Positions 36,122 to 43,767 of a stretch of DNA of 64,000 nucleotides are shown one piece after another. Source of the DNA: CAZBQJ01 sp964494085 (lineage in GTDB: Bacteria > Patescibacteriota > Gracilibacteria > UBA1369); the NCBI GenBank assembly GCA_964494085.1, contig CAZBQJ010000001.1:248001-312000 (forward strand), given 5' to 3'. Made by a program: the position numbers and the translations under genes. Below the pieces are notes generated by a model. That model saw nothing but the letters and a program-made list of their open reading frames with translations, did not search any database and had not been told where the DNA came from. How positions within the stretch are numbered: position 1 is the first letter of the stretch; each line of letters begins with the position of its first letter.

Positions 36122-36589
36122 TTATGGATAAATATATTTTCCGTATATCTCGTCAATTCTAACATATGGATAACTAAAATACCTGGAATCCTTACTATGA
36201 CCGCGATTATCGCCCATCACGAAGTATTCACCTTCAGGGACAATAAAATATCTGCTATCGCCATAGTTAAACCGTTTACCCAATAAATACGGTTCCTCGA
36301 GAATTTGGAAATTCCCTTGAGCATCTTTGATCTCCACCTTATTTTTTCCCATTCGTAAGGTCTCTCCTGGTAGACCGATAATCCTTTTTATATAAAAATA
36401 ATTATCATCAAAACTAAATACCACAATCGTGCCACGATGCAGTGACTCAGGTTCAATTTGTCGGTCAATCAAAACCAATTCACGGTCATGCAAAGTCAAA
36501 TCCATGGATTGTCCTTCCACCAAAAAAGGCGTCCAGAAAACCAGTTTGGTAGCGATCAGCCAGATTAAAAAGAAATTGGTCATGCCCAC
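36122..36589 (-). CDS. lepB: Signal peptidase I
   Basis: 155-aa membrane serine protease that removes signal peptides. A single N-terminal membrane helix (residues 5-20), box B VEGQSMDLTL with nucleophile S28, box D YIKRIIGLPGE with general base K68, and box E MGDNRGHSKDSR are all present. This is a compact form, as in other small-genome bacteria. It follows the transketolase N-half gene by 20 nt on the same strand. Confidence 0.95.
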   Translation of the reverse strand: MGMTNFFLIWLIATKLVFWTPFLVEGQSMDLTLHDRELVLIDRQIEPESLHRGTIVVFSFDDNYFYIKRIIGLPGETLRMGKNKVEIKDAQGNFQILEEPYLLGKRFNYGDSRYFIVPEGEYFVMGDNRGHSKDSRYFSYPYVRIDEIYGKYIYP

Positions 36590-36609
36590 ACATTAATAAA
36601 TTCTACACT

Positions 36610-37461
36610 CTAATCAATCTTTCTTTCCAGGCCGGACAAAGCCTCCGCCAACTCTTCCTGGCTCAACGGTTTATCGTGGTAAAAACTCTTATTTTCAGCG
36701 AAATCCACACCTTTTGCTTTTACTGTTTTAGCAATGATCGCAACCGGCAAGCGGGTCTCCGCAATGGCTTTTTCATATGCCCCAATCAATTGTTCAAAGT
36801 CATGGCCGGCAAAAACATTGATCGTCCGGAAACCAAAATGATCCAATTTATCGGCGATCGGCTCTACTACATTCAAATTCCGCACAATCCCATCTAATTG
36901 AATACCATTCCGATCAACAATTAAAACGAAATTTCCCAATTTAGATTGGCCGGCATTGATTAAAGCTTCCCAAACTGTCCCATTCGCCATTTCCGCATCA
37001 CCGGCCAGGACAAACACTTTATTGCGGGAACGATCGGCTTTGATCGCCATGGCCAGCCCCACTGCTTCCGCTATTCCCTGGCCGGCCAGACCGGCTGCAG
37101 CTGGAACTCCCGGGATTTTCGAACGTGGTATAGCCGACAGCAAGGCACCGGTTTGTTTGTAAGTTTGTAATTCATCCACTGGGAAATACCCCAGGTCAGC
37201 TAAAATTGCATACCAGGTTGGGGTAGCCCCGATTTTGGAAAGCAGAAAGTAATCCTGATCCTCGCGGTTAGGATTACTGGGATCAATATTCAGTAGTGGT
37301 CCGCTCACACTCTGACCATAATAAAGCGCCGTCATAATTTCCACACAGGAAAGCGCGCTGCCCACCGCACCGGATTTGGCAGTGGCGATCATTTTCAATG
37401 TTTCTATTCTGATTTCAGTAGCTTTGCGTCGCAGCGCTACGAGATATTCTTGAAATGACAT
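36610..37461 (-). CDS. Transketolase-like protein, N-terminal half
   Basis: 283-aa thiamine-diphosphate-binding half of transketolase. The cofactor motif is present as GDAEMANG...VDRNG (G154 to N185), followed by EPIADKLDHFGF and KGVDFAENKSFYHDKPLS, where H262 is kept. Three other family histidines are lost: SGHPGG reads SGAVGS (30-35), SKGHA reads SKIGA (75-79), and GHPE reads AIPR (110-113). It would pair with the C-terminal half at 34659. Whether the pair still moves two-carbon units is uncertain. Confidence 0.8.
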   Translation of the reverse strand: MSFQEYLVALRRKATEIRIETLKMIATAKSGAVGSALSCVEIMTALYYGQSVSGPLLNIDPSNPNREDQDYFLLSKIGATPTWYAILADLGYFPVDELQTYKQTGALLSAIPRSKIPGVPAAAGLAGQGIAEAVGLAMAIKADRSRNKVFVLAGDAEMANGTVWEALINAGQSKLGNFVLIVDRNGIQLDGIVRNLNVVEPIADKLDHFGFRTINVFAGHDFEQLIGAYEKAIAETRLPVAIIAKTVKAKGVDFAENKSFYHDKPLSQEELAEALSGLERKID

Positions 37462-37515
37462 AATTAGCAGTTATTCCCTGCCAAAATACCGTGAAAGTCG
37501 CTTTTGGGCAAACCT

Positions 37516-38259
37516 TTAGACCCTGAGCAGGCCACGAAACGCCCAATTACTAAAGTGAATGGTCACATCGCTCTCCGCGGTGCGAACAACATTTTGAAAG
37601 CGATGACCGTTAAGAGCCACACTCTCTTTTCTTTTATAAACAGGAGTCTGTATCCAGCTCCACGAATTTAAATCAAATCCTCCTTTAGTTTGAAGCTCCC
37701 GATATTCCGCTTCCGTCAATAAGCTAATGCCCATTTTTTTGGCCAGACCGACTGCATTACTATTACAAGTTTCATTAGGACAATTCTTCTTCAGATTTTT
37801 TTCACCCTCCAGATCATATACACAATTTCTACGGCCATCGGGACTTTCCGCCGAGCAGTCATAAAAAATAGTTTCTCCGGTTCTTTTATCTATTTCCAGC
37901 ACATCAGGTTCGCCACCGGTCTTTTCCATCTCATTTAGTGACCAAAGTTTTTGGGAGTCGGCTTCGCGGAGCCTCTGTTCAACCTGTCCCCAAGTAATAT
38001 CTGGGTGTCGGTACATGTTGGCCTTAAAGCGGACTTCAACCGTATTTAAAAGCCCTTCTATTTGTTCTGGGAGGAGTTGTCTTTCGTCCATTTCAGAAGC
38101 AGCCTCTGCCTTTTCAGCAATCGCACTTCTCAAAATATTAAGTTCAACGCTGAGCGCTTCCGCAAGTAAGGGGTCCTTTTCTGCAAGTCGACGTGAAGCC
38201 ATGGCAAGTTCGGTGTCTAATGCTCGCTCCAAGGTTGCTTTAAGATTCTTATTATCCAT
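37516..38259 (-). CDS. DUF4256 family protein
   Basis: 247 aa. The first 80 residues are helical and charged. The rest is a clear DUF4256 domain: RFKANMYRHPDITWGQVEQRL, LWSLNEMEKTGGEPDVL, GETIFYDCSAESPDGRRNC, AVGLAKKMGISLLTEAEYREL, SWIQTPVYKRK and a C-terminal AFRGLLRV. Function is unknown. Two cysteine pairs (NC...NCPNETC) sit in a loop where other members usually lack them; they might bind a metal. Confidence 0.85.
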   Translation of the reverse strand: MDNKNLKATLERALDTELAMASRRLAEKDPLLAEALSVELNILRSAIAEKAEAASEMDERQLLPEQIEGLLNTVEVRFKANMYRHPDITWGQVEQRLREADSQKLWSLNEMEKTGGEPDVLEIDKRTGETIFYDCSAESPDGRRNCVYDLEGEKNLKKNCPNETCNSNAVGLAKKMGISLLTEAEYRELQTKGGFDLNSWSWIQTPVYKRKESVALNGHRFQNVVRTAESDVTIHFSNWAFRGLLRV

Positions 38260-38315
38260 AATACTCTATATTGATGACGTGATAGTTTATCGTATAGTTA
38301 CATACATCTATTTCG

Positions 38316-38651
38316 TCAAGTGATAACGTTTAGCTGCTTGGCGAGCAGGCGCACATTGCCAATTTTCACCACTCCCACTTGGCGCACGGATTGGATCATC
38401 TCCCCGTCCACCTGTAAACATTCCTCGGCCTCCATCAAGTGATCCACTGAGCGAGTCCCGTAAACCTCCTCTAGCGGCATCATTTCCTGAATCATCCGAT
38501 ATACTCTGGCCGCCTGTTCGCCTGCCAGATTGTCAGCAAAACAATAAGCTCGCCCGGCGCGTACCCAGAAAAGGTTTTGGCTTTGCGCCAAAGACAGTTG
38601 TCTTTGTTCCCGCTCGAGGTATATGCGTCGGGTTTTTTCTATTTTGGTCAT
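38316..38651 (-). CDS. Hypothetical protein, 111 aa
   Basis: Not recognised. The N-terminus is strongly basic (KIEKTRRIYLEREQRQLS), followed by a compact helical and strand-rich region with VYRMIQEMMPLEEVYGTRS and a VGVVKIGNVRLLAKQL end. No membrane segment. Codons here look GC-richer than in nearby genes. Could be a small nucleic-acid-associated protein, but that rests only on charge. Confidence 0.5.
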   Translation of the reverse strand: MTKIEKTRRIYLEREQRQLSLAQSQNLFWVRAGRAYCFADNLAGEQAARVYRMIQEMMPLEEVYGTRSVDHLMEAEECLQVDGEMIQSVRQVGVVKIGNVRLLAKQLNVIT

Positions 38652-38716
38652 CTCTATTTAACCTTGAAGAGGTCTTCAATTTCCTCTAAAAATATAGCAC
38701 AAACTAATCAAAAGTC

Positions 38717-39118
38717 ATGATTGACGACAAAATCAAATTAGCCCTCCAGGAAATCAAAAAGGTCAAAGAGGAATTACGTGATATCCGTAAAGACATCAAA
38801 GAAGAAGAAAAAATCGACAGTCCCGAATACCAGGATTTAGATAAAGCTTTAAAAGACCTCAAGAAACAGGTTAAAGATTTCAAAGATCAGTGGATGTTGG
38901 AAATGCAAAGCGATGAACATTACAACAAATTGCGCGAAATGAAACTTCAGAGAGAGGAGGATTTAGCTGAAGCCAATGCCAAATTATTCAAAATTATTGC
39001 CGAGCTTCCCCAAAAACCGGTCGACCTGAACATGGAAACCGACCAAGGTCCGATTCGCATTCAAATCATGCCGGAAATGCGGCTTTACTTAAATGGACGT
39101 GAAGAAAAACGACGATAA
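38717..39118 (+). CDS. Coiled-coil hypothetical protein
   Basis: 133 aa. Residues 1-95 are a continuous charged coiled coil (KKVKEELRDIRKDIKEEEK), followed by a short strand-rich end (GPIRIQIMPEMRLYL). Cytoplasmic by sequence. It overlaps the start of the flavoprotein gene by 26 nt, so the two are coupled. Function unknown. Confidence 0.7.
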   Translation: MIDDKIKLALQEIKKVKEELRDIRKDIKEEEKIDSPEYQDLDKALKDLKKQVKDFKDQWMLEMQSDEHYNKLREMKLQREEDLAEANAKLFKIIAELPQKPVDLNMETDQGPIRIQIMPEMRLYLNGREEKRR

Positions 39119-40379
39119 TTTGACTATCGCCATCGTGGGCGGTGGCGCGGCCGGAATGATGGCAGCTTATTTCGCCAAATTGGAAAATTCACGAGCCAGA
39201 GTTCTGATTATCGAAAAAAACACTTATCTGGGCGCCAAAGTTTTGATATCTGGCGGGGGACGTTGCAATGTCACTACAGGAATTTTGGATGTGCAGCAAG
39301 TTTTGGAAAATTATCCTCGTGGGGCGGAATTTTTGCGTACAGCCATGCAAAGTTTCCCACCGGAAGCTGTCATCAATTGGTTTGAATCACAAGGTGTTAC
39401 TCTTAAAACCGAGCCTGATTTACGCGTTTTCCCGACATCCAATGACGGTCATGATGTAGTCGGCGCTTTGGAGAGTGCTTTGAAAGAGATTAATGTCGAA
39501 TTTCAATTAAATCATCAATTGGTCGCTCTGGAAAATACACTCGAGCAGAAATTTTTATTGACCTATAAAGACGGGACAAAGTTGGAAGCCGATCGCGTGA
39601 TCCTCACTACCGGGGGGAATGCTTATCGACAGACCGGCTCAACCGGTGACGGTTATGCCTTTGCCAAAGCCATGGGTCATCTTATTACTCCCCTCGCTCC
39701 TTCACTTTCTTCATTTTATACAGCCGAGAAATGGCAGCATGATTTATCCGGGTTAAGTTTCAAAAAAGCCACCCTGCAATTTCAATCAGCAGATCAGCAA
39801 AGATATTTTATCCGGACCGGACCTTTTCTATTCACACACAAAGGAGTGAGCGGGCCGGCTATTTTCGCCTTGTCAGGGTTAGCAGCATGGGAGAAATTCT
39901 CAGATCAACAACCGGCCAAACTAAAGATCGACTTTTTCCCGGATCAGAATACCGCGAATTTGAGTTCAGAATTAGATGCAAAAATCCTGGCTAATCCAAA
40001 TAAGCAAATCAGTAATTTATTAGCTTTATTTTTACCTCATTCTTTAGCTGAGAAGATCATTACGGAGATATTCAGTGAAGATTTTTCCAAAATTACAGCC
40101 ACTCATTTGACCAAAAAAATGCGCCAGGAAATCGTCTCCATTTTAAAAGACTTTAACTTGCATTTAGTGGGCCGCGGCGCCGGTGAGGAATTTGTTACGG
40201 CCGGTGGGGTTCCCCTCGACGAGGTAAATCCTCGCACTATGGAGTCACGGCTGCGCCGCGGCCTTTACTTCGCCGGCGAGCTACTCAATATCGATGGTTT
40301 CACCGGAGGCTTTAATCTCCAGGCCAGTTGGGCCACCGGCGCCCTCGCCGGCGAGTCGGTGGGAGGACTATCTAAATAA
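39093..40379 (+). CDS. HI0933/YhiN family FAD-dependent oxidoreductase
   Basis: 428-aa flavoprotein. Rossmann motif IAIVGGGAAGMMAAY near residue 12, the family hallmark LISGGGRCNVT near residue 53, LTTGGNAYRQTGSTGDGY near residue 171, LFTHKGVSGPAIF near 248, and the C-terminal FAGELLNIDGFTGGFNLQ(A)SWATG FAD-binding end. The family includes BaiN, a bile-acid oxidoreductase, but most members lack a known substrate. Its start overlaps the preceding coiled-coil gene. Confidence 0.93.
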   Translation: MDVKKNDDNLTIAIVGGGAAGMMAAYFAKLENSRARVLIIEKNTYLGAKVLISGGGRCNVTTGILDVQQVLENYPRGAEFLRTAMQSFPPEAVINWFESQGVTLKTEPDLRVFPTSNDGHDVVGALESALKEINVEFQLNHQLVALENTLEQKFLLTYKDGTKLEADRVILTTGGNAYRQTGSTGDGYAFAKAMGHLITPLAPSLSSFYTAEKWQHDLSGLSFKKATLQFQSADQQRYFIRTGPFLFTHKGVSGPAIFALSGLAAWEKFSDQQPAKLKIDFFPDQNTANLSSELDAKILANPNKQISNLLALFLPHSLAEKIITEIFSEDFSKITATHLTKKMRQEIVSILKDFNLHLVGRGAGEEFVTAGGVPLDEVNPRTMESRLRRGLYFAGELLNIDGFTGGFNLQASWATGALAGESVGGLSK

Positions 40380-40395
40380 CCTCTACTAGAGAGTA

Positions 40396-40426
40396 TTGAC
40401 ATTTTTGAATATTACAGTAGGATAAT
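40396..40426 (+). promoter_or_regulatory. Sigma-70-type promoter for the 40491 gene
   Basis: Consensus TTGACA at 40396-40401 with TAGGAT at 40418-40423 (16-nt spacer) or GATAAT at 40421-40426 (19-nt spacer). This is one of only two clear TTGACA boxes lying ahead of a gene here. Confidence 0.5.
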
Positions 40427-40490
40427 TCTCTACTGCTAATCCTTGCTACAACAAGCGGTTATCAGTGACCCCAAACAACGAGGCAAAGAA

Positions 40491-41012
40491 ATGGACTCTC
40501 TCTTCCCAAACAAAAACCTGCCAAGCTTCCTCAACATTGTGGAAGCCGGTGAATTCAGCAAAACTCACATCGGCGAACATGCCCTGCCCCAAAAGCTCTG
40601 CCATAGTCTCTACCATATCGATATAGAGGTTATGCAAGAAATCATCAAGGACGCCTATGTCCTGATCGATGAGATCATCCCCAAAACGCTCTCCTCTGGT
40701 CTCAAGACCAGCCCACTCAGCAAACTCGTGATCCAGGCAATCGTCAGTCTGGACCAGCTACACTCCTTCTTCCACGGAGTCGGTATTCTGGCTCAGATCT
40801 GGCAAGTTTACAACAAAGACGCCCTGGTAGTGGTGCTAAAGGACTGTATCGAACTGGAAATGCACTATGCCGAGCAAACTGGGAAGCTCAGCAAATACGG
40901 TCTGACCGCTAAAATCTGCGAACAAGCCATCTCTCAAAGCCGGCCCATCGGGATTGTCGGAAAACTGGCCTGGGTCGATGACCTGATCCGCAATCCTCTC
41001 ACACCGTGCTGA
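40491..41012 (+). CDS. Hypothetical helical protein
   Basis: 173 aa from the ATG at 40491, chosen because GAGG lies 9 nt before it; the frame extends to a TTG at 40443. Helical throughout, with KTHIGEHALPQKLCHSLYHID and hydrophobic AYVLIDEIIPKTL and LVIQAIVSLDQL segments, but no transmembrane helix. Not recognised. Codon choice is GC-richer than in the neighbours, and it has a TTGACA promoter and a GC-rich hairpin behind it, so it may have been acquired. Confidence 0.55.
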   Translation: MDSLFPNKNLPSFLNIVEAGEFSKTHIGEHALPQKLCHSLYHIDIEVMQEIIKDAYVLIDEIIPKTLSSGLKTSPLSKLVIQAIVSLDQLHSFFHGVGILAQIWQVYNKDALVVVLKDCIELEMHYAEQTGKLSKYGLTAKICEQAISQSRPIGIVGKLAWVDDLIRNPLTPC

Positions 41013-41034
41013 AAATCCGCTTCGCCTCGTTCCT

Positions 41035-41080
41035 GCCCGCCCCGCGCCAGAATATTCCATTCTGTTGAGCGGGGCGGGCT
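41035..41080. terminator. GC-rich terminator-like hairpin between convergent genes
   Basis: Arms GCCCGCCCCGC and GCGGGGCGGGC enclose a second stem CAGAAT/ATTCTG. No T tract follows on either strand, so it may stall or protect 3' ends rather than act as a classical terminator. Confidence 0.55.
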
Positions 41081-41090
41081 TCATCATGTC

Positions 41091-41774
41091 TCAATCCAAA
41101 GAAATGTATAGCATCGGATCCGGGAATTTTACTATCAATTCCCGATATTTATCAGCCAAGCCATAACCATTCAAATCCACCAAACCGTTTTCCAGCACTC
41201 GCTCTAGTTCAGCACAGGTTACCGCCTGAATATGCAAATGGGAAAACCAGCCACCATTTACTTCTGATGCTCCAACTGTACCTATTATTTGTCCTTTTTG
41301 AATTGATTGCCCTTCTTTCACTCCAATTGCCTCATCCAAATGGGCAAAAATGAAATAATTATCCAAAGAGTCGGGTAATTTTTGGCGACCAAAAAAAGTC
41401 TCCATTTGCTTAACAATTACCCTGCCTCCCCAACCAAACTTGGTTTGATCATGATCTACTCGGATAACCTCGCTCTTCCAGGGCATCGCCACCTCAGTTC
41501 CTTCTTTGACATTATAATCAATTCCCAGATGCAAATATCTTTGTTCTTCATCCAAACAACTTCCACTCCAAACATTTTGACGATTTTCCATCCAGCCCCC
41601 ATAACTCCAAACCAGATCCAACCTACGATGATAATCGTCAATCATTTCCTGACATTTTTTCGGGTCAAGTAAAGGATTTTCGACTTCACCATTTCGACCT
41701 TTTCCGATCAAGACAGATTCATTATTCAAGTTTATCTGTCCGACTCGGGTATTTTTTAATTGGGGAAAAAGCAT
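41091..41774 (-). CDS. M23 family (LytM-like) peptidase domain protein
   Basis: 227 aa. The zinc motifs of M23 endopeptidases are present: HLGID (H82, D86) and HLH (H179, H181), with H145 in FAHLDE. The fold is marked by GTEVAMPWKSEVIRV, GGRVIVKQ and VKEGQSIQKGQIIGTVGAS. M23 enzymes usually cut peptidoglycan cross-links, but no signal peptide is visible, so this one may act in the cytoplasm or leave by another path. It begins 14 nt after ndk in the same direction. Confidence 0.85.
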   Translation of the reverse strand: MLFPQLKNTRVGQINLNNESVLIGKGRNGEVENPLLDPKKCQEMIDDYHRRLDLVWSYGGWMENRQNVWSGSCLDEEQRYLHLGIDYNVKEGTEVAMPWKSEVIRVDHDQTKFGWGGRVIVKQMETFFGRQKLPDSLDNYFIFAHLDEAIGVKEGQSIQKGQIIGTVGASEVNGGWFSHLHIQAVTCAELERVLENGLVDLNGYGLADKYRELIVKFPDPMLYISLD

Positions 41775-41788
41775 GGCCGTTTATTTAC

Positions 41789-42283
41789 TTATTCTTTGGC
41801 CAATTCATCACCTATATAAACATGTTCATATTCACCTTTAGAGTAATCGAGAATCTCATCAGGCTTGAAAAACCTTGTTACTTCCTTGATCGCTGTTTCA
41901 ATAGAATCCGACGCATGAACAACATTACAGGCCACACTCATGGCAAAATCACCACGAATAGTACCGGCATCGGCCTCACGGGATTTGGTAATACCGACGA
42001 TTGTACGCACAGCATTGACCACTTCCAGTCCTTCCAAACAAAGCGCGATGACGGGAGAACTCTGCATGAATGACGATACTCCTGGGAAAAAAGGCTTTTC
42101 GGCAATATGGGCATAATGATCGCGCAAAACAGCTTCATCCAAAGACATCATTTTCATTCCGACAACTTTCAAACCTTTCCTTTCGAAACGATGAAGAACC
42201 TCACCAATCAAACCTCTCTGTATACTATCCGGTTTGATCAAAACCAGGGATTTTTCATGAATACCGCTAAAATTCATAGTCAT
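41789..42283 (-). CDS. ndk: Nucleoside diphosphate kinase
   Basis: 164-aa enzyme equalising NTP pools via a phosphohistidine. LVLIKPDSIQRGLIGE, the HYAHIAEKPFF segment, GTIRGDFAM and the active-site NVVHASDS with H123 are all present. Slightly longer than the usual 140-150 aa because of a C-terminal extension. A second in-frame ATG lies two codons in. Middle gene of an M16-ndk-M23 run. Confidence 0.96.
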   Translation of the reverse strand: MTMNFSGIHEKSLVLIKPDSIQRGLIGEVLHRFERKGLKVVGMKMMSLDEAVLRDHYAHIAEKPFFPGVSSFMQSSPVIALCLEGLEVVNAVRTIVGITKSREADAGTIRGDFAMSVACNVVHASDSIETAIKEVTRFFKPDEILDYSKGEYEHVYIGDELAKE

Positions 42284-42372
42284 AATTTTCAGATTAAATT
42301 AATAAATCGCGCGAATTATACTCAAAGCTTCCAACTTTGTCATTATTTCTTCCGCCTGCTCGTGCCGCTTCA

Positions 42373-43656
42373 TTAAACTTGTTTTTTAAACACCAACAGT
42401 TTTTCAAAGCGGTTTTGGTCATCATAAGGTCCGATGACGGCCAGTTTCAGCAAATCCTCCTGAAATAATCCCTGAGCCACAGCATTAACCTGCGCTAATT
42501 CCACTTGATCGATTTTCATCAGAATCTGTTCCAAATCCATCTTCTCGGACTGTAATAATTCATATTTACCGATCAAATGAGAGTATTCCTCAGAATCCTC
42601 CATTCGTAAGACGATTTTTCCTTTCAGATAAGCTTTAGCCTTGGCCAGCTCCGCTGCAGTTACGCCGCCTTCGGCGGCCTTTTGAAACTCGGCAATAATC
42701 GAAACAATGGCCTGGTCAATTCTCTCCACTGATACTCCCGCACTCACAGAAAAAATCCCTGTATCTTGATAGTCATCAGTACTGGCATTGATATAATAAG
42801 CCAAACCCTGAGCTTCACGCACTGACAAGAACATTCTGGAACTCATATTTCCTCCCAAAATAACCGCCAACAGTTTTGCCGGATAATGCATAGTCGAATC
42901 AGCAGCATAGCCGGGAAACCCCACCACAACATGAGCCTGTTCAGTTTTTTTGTCCCGCAACCAAACTTTCAAATCACTCTTAATCGGCTTGTAGGCATCG
43001 AAATCATAGGACTTTTTCTGACGAGTTTCTGGAAATTTAAATAATTCTCCGATATCTCTGGTCAATTTTTCTTCGTCAAAATTACCCGCTACTGCAATCA
43101 CAGTATTATCGGGTGTATAGAGATTATAAAGATATTTAATAAATTGTTCCTGAGTGACTCCGCTGATTAATTCTTTTGTCCCCACCTGGTCCCAGCCCAA
43201 AGGTTGATCACCAAAAATCAGTTTCTCAAAATCCCAACCGATCTGATACATCGGCGTGTCTTGGTACATATTATATTCTTCCAGGATTACCCCACGTTCT
43301 TTATCAATCTCTGCCGGATCGAATTTTGAATTAATCAACATATCAGCCAGCACATCCAACGCCACTGCCAACTTTTCTGCCGCTACTTTGACATAATAAC
43401 CGGCATATTCCTTCCCGGTAAAAGCATTGAAATCACCGCCCACCGAATCAATTGCCTCGGAAACTTCTTTGGTATTTTTGTACTTTTCCGCTCCTTTGAA
43501 AAACATATGTTCCAAAAAATGAGAAATCCCATTAATTTCTTTGGTTTCATAGCGGGATCCGGCCCCCACCAAAACCAGCACGGTTACAGATTGGGTATTT
43601 GGCAAGACTTTTGTTACCAGTCGCAGTCCATTAGCCAGTTTTGTCTTCTTGACCAT
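42373..43656 (-). CDS. M16 family zinc metallopeptidase
   Basis: 427-aa single-chain M16B peptidase related to mitochondrial processing peptidase and PqqL-type proteins. The inverted zinc motif HFLEH lies at residues 46-50 and the distal glutamate is in RGVILEEYNMY. The C-terminal inactive-like half has the family RxxY-type region GLAYYINAS. No signal peptide, so probably cytoplasmic protein or peptide turnover. About 90 nt upstream of ndk, same strand. Confidence 0.92.
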   Translation of the reverse strand: MVKKTKLANGLRLVTKVLPNTQSVTVLVLVGAGSRYETKEINGISHFLEHMFFKGAEKYKNTKEVSEAIDSVGGDFNAFTGKEYAGYYVKVAAEKLAVALDVLADMLINSKFDPAEIDKERGVILEEYNMYQDTPMYQIGWDFEKLIFGDQPLGWDQVGTKELISGVTQEQFIKYLYNLYTPDNTVIAVAGNFDEEKLTRDIGELFKFPETRQKKSYDFDAYKPIKSDLKVWLRDKKTEQAHVVVGFPGYAADSTMHYPAKLLAVILGGNMSSRMFLSVREAQGLAYYINASTDDYQDTGIFSVSAGVSVERIDQAIVSIIAEFQKAAEGGVTAAELAKAKAYLKGKIVLRMEDSEEYSHLIGKYELLQSEKMDLEQILMKIDQVELAQVNAVAQGLFQEDLLKLAVIGPYDDQNRFEKLLVFKKQV

Positions 43657-43767
43657 ATTTTTTAAGCTTCTATTATTAAAACAATTATTATCTCCAAGTA
43701 GGTTGCCAGGTTGACCTGACAGCGCTAGAATAATAACTCAAATAGTCTAAGAGTCCAATCATTCTAA

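Noticed and set aside
41035..41080. Classical rho-independent terminator
   Set aside because: The stem is strong but no T tract follows on either strand, so it is kept only as terminator-like.
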